A stretch of DNA of 64,000 nucleotides. Origin: JAMXLG01 sp963765935 (GTDB lineage Bacteria; Vulcanimicrobiota; Vulcanimicrobiia; Vulcanimicrobiales; Vulcanimicrobiaceae). The notes below the pieces were generated by a model. The model was not told the DNA's origin. It ran no database searches and saw only the letters and a program-made list of their open reading frames with translations. Positions 1 to 7,456 of this stretch are shown here, in pieces (position 1 is the first letter of the stretch; every line of letters begins with the position of its first letter). The DNA lies in contig CAVXXX010000001.1 of the NCBI GenBank assembly GCA_963765935.1, positions 1,488,001 through 1,552,000 on the forward strand, written 5' to 3'. Both the position numbers and the translations under genes were made by a program.

Positions 1-2
1 TA

Positions 3-32
3 TTCCGCGCCGGCGGCGATGCCGGGACGTAG
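3..32 (+). CDS. possible C-terminal tail of an upstream gene (partial)
   Basis: An open frame enters from the window edge and ends at TAG 30-32, giving only the tail FRAGGDAGT. The residues look like ordinary coding sequence, but nine codons cannot prove a gene. It is listed because it would make the downstream short peptide gene second in a + strand unit. Function is unknown. Confidence 0.2.
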   Translation, partial: FRAGGDAGT

Positions 33-143
33 TCACAAAGAACTACATATAACAGTTTTTTTCACGAAGATGCGAAAATTCGTGTGAAACAAAAATCATA
101 TGGGGACCGTACTTCCAGGTGTAGAGTGACACACGGACAGCGC

Positions 144-157
144 AACAACGCGTTGTT
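144..157. promoter_or_regulatory. 14-bp perfect palindrome upstream of the short peptide gene
   Basis: AACAACGCGTTGTT is a perfect inverted repeat ending 5 nt before the GGAAGGA ribosome-binding site of the peptide gene at 176. Its position fits an operator or an RNA hairpin masking the start. An imperfect inverted repeat (TTTCACGAA ... TTCGTGTGAAA) also lies at about 59-90. No regulator is identified. Confidence 0.35.
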
Positions 158-175
158 CACTCGGAAGGAACAGTC

Positions 176-337
176 TTGAATACGCCCTCGGACACCAACA
201 ACAACGTCGCACAAGAGGAGCAGCAACCGGTGAATTCGTTCACACGTGTGATCGAAGCAGCACCGAGCGGCGCGTCCTTCGGCGGATGGGGACCGAAAGT
301 TATCGGACTCACATCGACGCTGACGCGCTGGAACTAA
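176..337 (+). CDS. short peptide, 53 aa, unknown
   Basis: The frame opens with TTG at 176, placed 6 nt after a strong GGAAGGA Shine-Dalgarno (163-169), and closes with TAA 335-337. The N-terminal half is polar and rich in Asn, Gln and Glu. The C-terminal half is Gly/aromatic/hydrophobic (GASFGGWGPKVIGL, then a tail ending TRWN). This leader-like then core-like layout resembles ribosomally made peptide precursors, but no maturation enzyme is visible inside the window and upstream sequence is missing. There is no signal peptide or transmembrane segment. It is too short for standard gene calling. It could also be a short regulatory or non-functional frame. The SD and the change of composition along the peptide are what is seen. 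The peptide-precursor idea is inference. Confidence 0.45.
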   Translation: MNTPSDTNNNVAQEEQQPVNSFTRVIEAAPSGASFGGWGPKVIGLTSTLTRWN

Positions 338-339
338 GA

Positions 340-487
340 ATAGATTAAAATTTCATCTGCGCGCTCGTGCGCGTGAGATGAACGGGGGTGAAGTTGTCCT
401 CCACCAACGACACCCCCGAGGAACCCCATACCTCGTAGAGTGCAGCAAAAGAAAATGGACGGCGTCGGCCGTCCATTTTCTTGTCTT
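340..487 (+). ncRNA. candidate structured small RNA or 3' UTR with anti-SD loop
   Basis: Four consecutive hairpins follow the short peptide stop codon: 354-380 (CATCT/AGATG around a GCGCG stem), 383-418 (CGGGGGTG/CACCCCCG plus GTTG/CAAC, loop UCCUCCAC), 417-435 (CGAGG/CCTCG) and the terminator at 451-480. The second loop displays UCCUCC, complementary to Shine-Dalgarno sequences, as in several known loop-C-rich regulatory RNAs. The stretch has no better coding use. It may be an independent sRNA or the 3' UTR of the peptide mRNA. No clear promoter was located. Confidence 0.4.
451..487 (+). terminator. intrinsic terminator, likely bidirectional
   Basis: A perfect 13-bp stem (451-463 with 468-480) encloses the 4-nt loop GTCG and is followed by TTGTCTT on the + strand. 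The other strand also has an A/U-rich flank. It separates the + strand peptide/RNA region from the convergent aldo/keto reductase gene, whose stop codon is at 486-488. Confidence 0.85.
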
Positions 488-1461
488 ATGCCGTATAGGG
501 TTCGTGCGGTGCTACGGGTTCTAGGATCTGGTCGACCTCGACGAATATCGCAGGGTCGAGATGTAGCTCGCCGGCGACGACGTTGTCGCGCATGTGTGAG
601 GGATTCGTCGCACCGACGATCGCGCTTGTTATGCCCGGCTCGCGGAGCGTCCACGCGAGCGCGAGTTGCGCGAGCGACACGCCTGCTTCCTCGGCGAGCG
701 GCTTCAGCTGCGCAACGGCATCGAGAATCGGCTGAGTAAAGTAATCTTCCATGAACTCGCGATATGGACTTGCAGCGCGCGAACCGGCCGGCGGTTTCTT
801 CGCATCGGTGTATTTGCCGGTCAAAATTCCCATCGCAAGCGGCGACCACACGACGTTTCCAACACCGTATCGCTCGCACACCGGCAACACGCGCTCTTCG
901 ATGCGCCGCCACAGCGCGCTATATTGGGGCTGATTGCTGATCGGAACGCTCCATCCCCGCGCGCGGCATAGATTGACGGCGCTTGCGATTTGATCCGCAT
1001 TCCATTCGGAGACGCCCCAATACAGAATCGTTCCGGCACGTACGAGATCGTTCATCATCTCGCACGTCTCTTCGATCGGCGTTTCGTCATCGTACCGGTG
1101 GCATTGATAGAGGTCGATGTATTCGACTCTCAATCGCTCGAGCGATTTATAGACCTCATCGCGGATATGCTTGCGCGAAAGGCCGCGTTGGTTCGGCGTT
1201 TCGCCGGTCGGCCAAAACAGCTTCGTGCCGATCACGATCTCATCGCGTGGAAGTTCACCGAGAATCGGACCGAGCGCTTCTTCGGCCTTTCCCTTCGAAT
1301 ACGTGCTCGCCGTATCGAAAAACGTGACACCGTTGTCGTAGGCAATGCGTACGCATTCGCGCGTCGCGTTTTGATCGACGGTGTTGCCGAACGTCAACCA
1401 CGAGCCGAGACCAATCACCGAAAGCTTCAGTCCCGAATGTCCGAGCGTTTCTATAGTGCAT
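486..1461 (-). CDS. aldo/keto reductase, +1 frameshift at codon 6
   Basis: NAD(P)H-dependent aldo/keto reductase of the Kv-beta/YghZ-like group, acting on small carbonyl compounds in the cytoplasm. The TIM-barrel tetrad is visible: Asp and Tyr in FFDTASTYSKGKAEEALG, Lys in VIGTKLF, His in DLYQCHRYD. The main frame has no start codon after the upstream gene. ATG at 1459-1461 reads MHYRN and then needs one base removed near 1446 to continue as LGHSGLKLSVIGLGSW, which is the normal family N terminus. With that correction the product is 324 aa, a usual family length. The start lies 6 nt after the stop of the kinase-like gene, so the two are probably co-transcribed. The exact substrate is unknown. 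The frameshift is either an assembly error or a real lesion. Confidence 0.85.
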
Positions 1462-1467
1462 GCCGGG

Positions 1468-2304
1468 TCAGTGCGGCACGAATACGCGCAAGGCCTTCGG
1501 TAGAATCTCGAAGGTAGCAGGCGTCGTACCCGCAGGTTCCGCGTCGGCCGTAATGTGATGCGGTCGCCGCGTACGAACTTCGAATCGCTTGCCTCGCAGC
1601 GTGCGCAGTCCCGGTACGTCTTTGCGCCGGCCTTCCAGAATTGCGCGTCCGATCGAAAACGCTTCCCATGCGTTTTCGATATCCACCGAGTACAAGTCGA
1701 GCCATCCGTCATCGATGGCGGCATCCGCAACCGAAAGAAATCCGCCGAAGCGAAAGCTGTTTGCAATCGTCATCTGGATCGTGCGCAAACGATCGATACC
1801 GTCCGCGTGGACGACCTCGGCGTGAATCGGCCGGGCGTGGCGAAAAGCTCGAATCGCGGTGATGAGCACCGCGAGAAGGCCAAGGCGTTGTTTGAGTCTC
1901 GGCGTCTGCAGCCGCGAGATGCGGCTTGAAATACCGATGCTCGATTCGTTGACGAAGTAACGACCGTTCACGCGCCCAACGTCGATCGAACGCTCGTGAC
2001 CGTCGGCAATCACCGCGACTGCATGGTGCACGTCCATCGGAATCCGGAGGGTACGTGCGAGATCGTTGAACGTCCCAAGTGGAATCACGCCGAGCGGAAG
2101 ATCCCGGCCGAGCGCGCTCGCGATTGCACTCAGCAGCGTTCCGTCGCCGCCCGCGGCGATGATGCAATCGACCGAGCCGGCGACGTCATCCGGCCAACCG
2201 TCTTCCGCGAATTCAATCCCTGCGTCATGAAGCGCCGCTCTCACCGCGGGCGCCGCTTGCGCGCCGCGCCGCGATCGCGTGTTGATAACTAATTGCGCAA
2301 ACAT
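1468..2304 (-). CDS. diacylglycerol kinase / LCB5-family lipid kinase
   Basis: A 278-aa protein of the DAGK catalytic-domain family (YegS/DgkB-like), which phosphorylates lipids such as diacylglycerol using ATP. The nucleotide loop reads CIIAAGGDGTLLSAIA (GGDGT motif) and is followed by PLGTFNDLAR, the second conserved block. The C-terminal beta-sandwich part (TIANSFRFGGF ... VADAAIDDGWLDLY) fits the family. The ATG at 2302-2304 is chosen because upstream codons overlap the acetyltransferase gene and are Arg-rich. It begins 2 nt after that gene's TAG, so translation is likely coupled. The lipid substrate is not evident. Confidence 0.85.
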   Translation of the reverse strand: MFAQLVINTRSRRGAQAAPAVRAALHDAGIEFAEDGWPDDVAGSVDCIIAAGGDGTLLSAIASALGRDLPLGVIPLGTFNDLARTLRIPMDVHHAVAVIADGHERSIDVGRVNGRYFVNESSIGISSRISRLQTPRLKQRLGLLAVLITAIRAFRHARPIHAEVVHADGIDRLRTIQMTIANSFRFGGFLSVADAAIDDGWLDLYSVDIENAWEAFSIGRAILEGRRKDVPGLRTLRGKRFEVRTRRPHHITADAEPAGTTPATFEILPKALRVFVPH

Positions 2305-2306
2305 TC

Positions 2307-2816
2307 CTAACAGAGGATTGCCACGTCGCGAAATCCGTAAACGGCATCCATAACGCCTTCCCCGAGGCTTACCGGTGCCGGTTCTTCGCGTAGCAATTTC
2401 GCCCCGACACGTTCGTAAAAGGTGCGGGCAGGATTGCGATCGCGCAGCGTAAGCAACCACATGCTGCGAATCTTCGCGCGAAGCAACTCCGATGCGACTT
2501 CGCGCAAGAGCGCGCGCGCGATTCCTCGCCGCTGCGCTCTCCGCAACACATATAAGGTCGAGAGTATCGCGTCGAAACCCGCTTCATCGTGATTGAGAAA
2601 TGCGCAAGCGAATCCGTTAACCTCATCATTCGATTCACTGACAAATGTCCAACGCCCGGTACGGCTCAACCAATCGCGCCAATGGGCGACCCGAACGGAA
2701 AGCGGACGAGCATCGAGCGTCGCGTCGGGAAGAATGCCGCGGTAGGTTTCTTCCCAGCTCTGAACGTGTACGCGTGCAATAGCTTGCGCATCCGCGAACG
2801 TTGCCGGGCGAATCAT
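2307..2816 (-). CDS. GNAT-family N-acetyltransferase
   Basis: A 169-aa GNAT acetyltransferase. It starts with MIRPATFADAQAIARVHVQSW, a typical first strand and helix. The acetyl-CoA loop region is LYVLRRAQRRGIARALL (R/Q-x-x-G-x-A), and the last part NPARTFYERVGAKLL is the usual motif B. Such enzymes transfer acetyl groups to small molecules or protein amines. The substrate cannot be told. Its ATG overlaps the TGA of the upstream secreted-protein gene (ATGA), and it runs directly into the lipid kinase gene. Confidence 0.9.
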   Translation of the reverse strand: MIRPATFADAQAIARVHVQSWEETYRGILPDATLDARPLSVRVAHWRDWLSRTGRWTFVSESNDEVNGFACAFLNHDEAGFDAILSTLYVLRRAQRRGIARALLREVASELLRAKIRSMWLLTLRDRNPARTFYERVGAKLLREEPAPVSLGEGVMDAVYGFRDVAILC

Positions 2817-3697
2817 CTTCGGCCTTTTGGCGCCGGTGTCGCGAACGCACCGGGAGGCGGTTTCACTGGAAATTCAATGCGCGCATAGTCGAGGAATAGA
2901 CGCACGTGCTGACGCCCGAGTCGCGGACCCGCATCGAACGAGATCTCGCCGCGATCGACGAGATAATACGATCCAACTCGAGCGAGGTGCAACTCGACGC
3001 GTCCGTTGCGGTCCACCAGATCGCTGCGTTCTAACCCAAAGCGAATCGTACATATCGTTTGCGTTGATGTTTGCACGCTGATGTCGGTCGCGGGATGGCG
3101 CGAAGCATCGTCGCGCGCGGTGAGATGCAGCAAACGCGCGGGCGAATCATCCGCACAGGTCGTCATTCCCCCGTCGCTCACGCGATAGATGCCTAGGTCG
3201 AGCGCGCGCACGACGGCGATTTCGGGCCATACGCCTGTGCTGCCGTTCGCCGGAGAAGCCACACCCGCAGAAGGTAGCGGCGTCGCTTCTTTCATGCCGA
3301 AGCGCATCCAGGCGTCGAGGCCGTTCCACGTTGCATTGAGCGCGGGAAACCGCGTTACCGCCCGCGCCTCGTCCAGGCGAACCGACGTCGTGTTATCCCG
3401 CGTGCGCACCAAAACCGGCCACCACGCCGACGTGTCGCCGAGCGCCGTACCGACGGAAAAGCCAAATTCCGCCTCCCCGGTGTGCGGATCGCGGCTCACG
3501 TAGAACGCCGCGCCTGAGGCGCGCACGACGACATCGTACGAAACGAGCGAGGGCTGCGGAAGATCCGTCATGTGTGTAAGGACCCGGCGGTAGTATTCCT
3601 CGACGGTTTCCGGCTCCTCAGCGAGCGCCGAGCCGTGATGCGCCCCTAGCATCGCCATCGCAATCGTTAGCACAACGCAAAACGCCCGTGCATCCAC
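2813..3697 (-). CDS. secreted protein of unknown function
   Basis: A 294-aa protein with a signal peptide. From GTG at 3695-3697 it reads MDARAFCVVLTIAMAMLG and then an Ala-rich stretch with a likely cut after SALA, before EEPETVEEYYRRVL. The mature part is beta-rich with repeated Val/Thr/Arg strands and a proline-rich C terminus (PVKPPPGAF). The open frame runs further upstream, but that segment overlaps the divergent + strand gene region and is Arg/His-rich, so it is probably non-coding. I do not recognise a family. It is probably periplasmic, first gene of a four-gene unit with GNAT, lipid kinase and aldo/keto reductase. Confidence 0.75.
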   Translation of the reverse strand: MDARAFCVVLTIAMAMLGAHHGSALAEEPETVEEYYRRVLTHMTDLPQPSLVSYDVVVRASGAAFYVSRDPHTGEAEFGFSVGTALGDTSAWWPVLVRTRDNTTSVRLDEARAVTRFPALNATWNGLDAWMRFGMKEATPLPSAGVASPANGSTGVWPEIAVVRALDLGIYRVSDGGMTTCADDSPARLLHLTARDDASRHPATDISVQTSTQTICTIRFGLERSDLVDRNGRVELHLARVGSYYLVDRGEISFDAGPRLGRQHVRLFLDYARIEFPVKPPPGAFATPAPKGRR

Positions 3698-3781
3698 GGG
3701 GGCTCTACGGTGGAACCCCCGGCCGGAAGTCAGGTAATTCCCACGATGAGCCGGACGGCACATCCAGCGTACGATGCGGGC

Positions 3782-4105
3782 ATGGATACCAACGCCCACG
3801 TCGTCAACCTCAATGCCGAGGCGCTGCCGCGCTGTTTCGTCCTGGACGAGGATCACCGCATCATTATGGTCTGTTCCGCACAATCGGGCCAGCCGCTGGA
3901 GCCCCGCTGGTCGGCGGAAGACGATTTCGCCAAGCTGCCGTCGGTGCTCGAACGCGCCGTCATGGTGCTCGCGGCCCGCTGCGTCCTCGAACGGACGATG
4001 TCGATGACGGCGAAGCTCGGCGCCTACAAGGTCAAAGTGCAATTGCTGCGCGGCTCGCGCAAGACGCACAAAGCGGTAATTGTCGATCGCGCGGAAGCGG
4101 CATAA
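3782..4105 (+). CDS. conserved hypothetical protein, 107 aa
   Basis: Starts at ATG 3782 (MDTNAHVVNLNAEALPRCF). An in-frame ATG at 3746 and a longer start at 3710 are possible. The core FVLDEDHRIIMVCSAQSG resembles the first strand and turn of PAS-like or LuxR-linked sensory segments. The C-terminal third is basic (KVKVQLLRGSRKTHKAVIV). No membrane segment, no catalytic motif. It stands alone, divergent from the secreted-protein operon and followed by a weak hairpin. Function is unknown. Confidence 0.7.
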   Translation: MDTNAHVVNLNAEALPRCFVLDEDHRIIMVCSAQSGQPLEPRWSAEDDFAKLPSVLERAVMVLAARCVLERTMSMTAKLGAYKVKVQLLRGSRKTHKAVIVDRAEAA

Positions 4106-4108
4106 CGT

Positions 4109-4152
4109 AACGAAGCAACCCGGCTCATAGAACCGGGCTGCGTTCGTTCGCG
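4109..4152 (+). terminator. probable terminator hairpin
   Basis: An imperfect hairpin (CGAA-GCAACCCGG ... CCGGGCTGCGTTCG) follows the 107-aa gene by 4 nt. The stem is good but the trailing T tract is poor, so this is a weaker call. The rest of 4153-4392 contains no gene I can support. Confidence 0.45.
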
Positions 4153-4392
4153 AGTGCTGCGAAGCAATAGTAGGTTCTCGCGAAACCTGGAAAACGCGGA
4201 ATACAACGCTGTATAAACGTTACAGCGCCGCGGTTGCAGCCGGATGGAATCTGTATTTGCAACCACTTCTGACTTCGGCGCTAAATTGTCCGAAGTTTAG
4301 CACTTCAAACCGTGCAAAAAAGTGTAGGGATCAGTTTTAATGACGAACGTTAATAATTGGAACGCCGTCAGCGACGCAAACGCTCAACCGTT

Positions 4393-6318
4393 TCATCGTG
4401 AAGTACGTGATCCATGCGGGTCCGCAAAATTGAGCGCTTGCATTGCGGCGCGCTGACCCTCCATGACCGCGCCGGTCCAGTTCTGCCGGCCGCGCAGTTC
4501 CGAGTGACCGAAGGAAATCCGTCCGAACGATTTCCGCAACGTTTCGGCCGGTCCCGGCGAACCGTTCGCACCGAAATACCAGCCCGGCGCAGGCGAAATA
4601 TACGCGTGTCCCCAGCGGTTCAACACGATGGCCGCGATATCGCGTTTCGCATCGAATCCGGAGCTGCCGAAAAGATGCTGCAGTTGCGCTCGAATCTGGC
4701 GTTCGAAATCGGCATACGAGGTCGTAAGCAATCGAATGCGTCCCGCGGTCGTCTGTTCCGCAAGAGACATCCCCGGCTGCGGAAATCCGGTGTACATAGT
4801 AAACATTGCGGGTTGCTCCGGATCGAGCGGCGGACGGTAGGATCCGAAGGCCATCGGCTGGCGGATGTTGCCCCAAAATCCGTACCCGCTGAACCACCGC
4901 GCACCAGTGATCCCGAGTTTCGCAAGCGGACGCCAATTCCGCAACGCGACGTTCGCAACAAGACTCGGTGCATGATGAAATGTGTCGTACGCCGCGCGAT
5001 AATCGGACGGAAGATCGCGCACAACGTGCTTTGCAACCCAGCCTCCGATCGTTACCACGACGGCACGCGCCTCCACCGCTTCCAGCGATCCATCGCGCGC
5101 ATAGACCACGCGCACGCGCGTCGCGGTCGATGGATCGCCTTGATGATGCACGGCGACGGCCGTTGTCGCAAGACGGATGCGCACGCTAGAACTTGCGCGG
5201 TCGAATTCGCCGAAGTCGAACGGAGCATCGACGATGTCGGCAAACGTGCGGTCTTTAGTAATTGCGGAGGGAATCAGCGACTTGACGAGATGCCGCGCGA
5301 TGGTCCCGTTGCCGCCGGGAAATGAAAACACCGACGAATCAGGGGAAGCGCTCACGCGAGGCGCGACACCGGGAAGCCCCAGGAGTTTCGCGCCGTAGGC
5401 CGAGACCGCGTCCGCGCTTGCGGCATAACTCGTCGTTCCCGTAATCGAATCGGCGAGGCGAACGGCAGGCGGTCCGAGACCCATCACCTTACGAATGAAC
5501 GCGCCGTACGACATCGAGTCGAGCCAAGGTCCGGCAGCCGATCCATCGGGCGGCATAAATTCTTTTTCGTTGTTATGCCACGCAAGTAGATCCGCACGCG
5601 TGCGTTCGTTAAACGGCACTCCGGCGAGGTCATCGGCGAAAATGTCGCGATAAAAACCGTGGATTCCGAACGCGCCGCCGTCGAAAAACCATCCGACGTT
5701 TGCGCTGCGCTCGTTCCAAAACCACGGTTCGAAATTATCCCGCGCGAAACGAAGACCGCTCGCCGCGCCGGTCGGTTCGACAAATTCAAACGACCGTGGA
5801 ATGCCGAGTTCGTCCCAGAGCGCACCAATCGTCGGATCGTCAGCCGGCGGTACGTTCGTATCGTTCGAAGCCTGCGGTCCGAAGAGTCGCACGCCGTCGA
5901 CGTCGATTTCGTTTTGCTTTGCTTCGCCGCCGGGAACCGGATGATTCTCGACGATCAAAATGCGCGCGCTCGGACGCTGCTTGCGAATGGTGTACGCCGC
6001 AGTCAAGCCCGCGATTCCGCCGCCGATAATGACCGCGTCATAGAACTCATCGACGACCGGCGCCGAAGGGATGCGCGATTCGTACCGCAAGTCGCGCAGC
6101 GCGTGGGCAGCATTTACAACTGCTGCAGTGTTGCCGTTCGATCGGGCGTAATCACCGAGACCGCCGTAACCGGTGAATGTGTCCGTCAGCCCTTGGGCGT
6201 TTGCCGCAACCGGCGAATAGAGCAGCGCGGCGCCTGCACCGGCAAGGACGCCGTTGACAAAGTCGCGGCGTGTGATGTTCGCATCGAGCCCGAGTGCTTT
6301 ATCGTGATCGGATTGCAT
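4393..6318 (-). CDS. TAT-exported FAD-dependent amine oxidase-like protein
   Basis: A 641-aa flavoprotein. A twin-arginine signal is near residues 15-45 (ITRRDFVNGVLAGAGAALL, then A-rich). The FAD dinucleotide loop GGGIAGL sits near residue 97, followed by the acidic strand end and PGGEAKQ. C-terminal RQNWTGAVMEGQRAA matches the second FAD contact of amine oxidases. The overall shape resembles spermidine-dehydrogenase-type and related TAT flavoproteins, which oxidise amines in the periplasm. The substrate is inferred only. It starts 12 nt downstream of tRNA-Leu on the same strand, so both may share a transcript. Confidence 0.8.
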   Translation of the reverse strand: MQSDHDKALGLDANITRRDFVNGVLAGAGAALLYSPVAANAQGLTDTFTGYGGLGDYARSNGNTAAVVNAAHALRDLRYESRIPSAPVVDEFYDAVIIGGGIAGLTAAYTIRKQRPSARILIVENHPVPGGEAKQNEIDVDGVRLFGPQASNDTNVPPADDPTIGALWDELGIPRSFEFVEPTGAASGLRFARDNFEPWFWNERSANVGWFFDGGAFGIHGFYRDIFADDLAGVPFNERTRADLLAWHNNEKEFMPPDGSAAGPWLDSMSYGAFIRKVMGLGPPAVRLADSITGTTSYAASADAVSAYGAKLLGLPGVAPRVSASPDSSVFSFPGGNGTIARHLVKSLIPSAITKDRTFADIVDAPFDFGEFDRASSSVRIRLATTAVAVHHQGDPSTATRVRVVYARDGSLEAVEARAVVVTIGGWVAKHVVRDLPSDYRAAYDTFHHAPSLVANVALRNWRPLAKLGITGARWFSGYGFWGNIRQPMAFGSYRPPLDPEQPAMFTMYTGFPQPGMSLAEQTTAGRIRLLTTSYADFERQIRAQLQHLFGSSGFDAKRDIAAIVLNRWGHAYISPAPGWYFGANGSPGPAETLRKSFGRISFGHSELRGRQNWTGAVMEGQRAAMQALNFADPHGSRTSR

Positions 6319-6330
6319 GCTTTCTTGGAT

Positions 6331-6417
6331 TGGTGCTCAGGAAGGGACTCGAACCCCCACGATGTTGCCACCACTGATACCTGAAACCAGCGCGTCTACC
6401 AATTCCGCCACCTGAGC
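6331..6417 (-). tRNA. tRNA-Leu(CAG)
   Basis: An 87-nt tRNA read on the - strand. The acceptor stem is GCTCAGG/CCTGAGC with discriminator A and an encoded CCA (tail at 6331-6334). The D arm includes the AATTGGTAGACGC-type sequence of leucine tRNAs. The anticodon stem CTGGT/ATCAG holds loop TTCAGGT, giving anticodon CAG for CUG codons. A long variable arm is present, as expected for Leu, then a T loop TTCGAGT. Confidence 0.95.
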
Positions 6418-6496
6418 ATAGTCCACCGCTTCGCGGAGCGCGGCCGGACTCGATTCGTGAAACTCCCCAGTGTTCCTCGGGGTTTCCGCTTGCACG

Positions 6497-7456
6497 ATGT
6501 CCGCAGTCAGACTTATCTCGCACACGACCGTCGCGCCCGACCGGGCGCTCGACCCGTACTCCGAAGCCGTTACGGGTGCCGCCGAACGGGTGAGCCCGTC
6601 GGTCGTGGCGATCGAGGTGCGTAACGGACGCCACTCCGGAAACGGTTCGGGGTTCGTCTTTACACCGGACGGCTTCGTTCTTACCAACAGCCATGTGGTT
6701 CACGATTCGCAACATGTGCGCGTTGCATTGCTCGATGGACGGGATGTTCCGGCTCGGGTTGTCGGTGATGATCCGCATACCGATCTCGCCGTACTCCGTA
6801 TCGATGTGCCCGACCTCGTCGCTGCATCGCTCGGCGATTCGTCGAGCTTGCGACCGGGGCAACTCGTTGTTGCGGTCGGCAACCCGTACGGTCTCGCGTA
6901 TACCGTGACGGCGGGTGTCGTCAGTGCGCTGGGGCGCAGCCTGCGCTCGCAGTCCGGTCGATTGATCGACAACATCATTCAAACGGATGCCGCGCTCAAT
7001 CCCGGCAACTCCGGCGGTCCGCTCGTGGCCGCAACCGGTGAAGTGATCGGCGTTAACACGGCGGTATTGCCGGGCCAGGGGCTCTGTTTTGCAATCGCTA
7101 TCAACACGGCAAAGCACGTGGCGAGTCTCTTGATTCGCGACGGCAAGGTGCGCCGCGGCTATTTCGGCATCGCGGGACAAGACATTACGCTTTCGCGTGC
7201 GGCCGCCCGGCGCTTCCAATTGTTGGATGCGCGAGCAGTGCTCGTCACGTCGGTTGAGCCGGGAAGTCCCGCGTCCACCGCTCGTTTACAGGAAGGCGAC
7301 GTGCTGCTCGCAATTGAAGGCGAGCGCATTGCGGGAATCGATGACCTTCACAAACGGCTGACCGCCATCGATCTCCGTCGCCCCTACAAGCTCGACGTAC
7401 TGCGCAAGAGCGAACGCATCGAGACCATCATTCTTCCCGTCGAATCACCCGAATGA
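6497..7456 (+). CDS. HtrA/DegP-like serine protease with PDZ domain, apparently cytoplasmic
   Basis: A 319-aa trypsin-like protease. The catalytic triad is clear: His in LTNSHVVHD, Asp in DPHTDLAVLRID, Ser in LNPGNSGGPL. One PDZ domain covers about the last 90 residues (GYFGIAGQDI ... SVEPGSPASTARLQEGDVLLAI). Typical HtrA proteins have an N-terminal membrane anchor or signal. Here none is seen after ATG 6497, nor from the longer GTG start at 6470. The protein probably works in the cytoplasm as a quality-control protease or chaperone. Its stop overlaps the MFS gene start (ATGA). Confidence 0.88.
   Translation: MSAVRLISHTTVAPDRALDPYSEAVTGAAERVSPSVVAIEVRNGRHSGNGSGFVFTPDGFVLTNSHVVHDSQHVRVALLDGRDVPARVVGDDPHTDLAVLRIDVPDLVAASLGDSSSLRPGQLVVAVGNPYGLAYTVTAGVVSALGRSLRSQSGRLIDNIIQTDAALNPGNSGGPLVAATGEVIGVNTAVLPGQGLCFAIAINTAKHVASLLIRDGKVRRGYFGIAGQDITLSRAAARRFQLLDARAVLVTSVEPGSPASTARLQEGDVLLAIEGERIAGIDDLHKRLTAIDLRRPYKLDVLRKSERIETIILPVESPE

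Noticed and set aside
176..337. Lasso peptide precursor
   Set aside because: No Asp or Glu occurs 7-9 residues after any candidate Gly1 in the C-terminal half, and no B/C maturation genes are visible.
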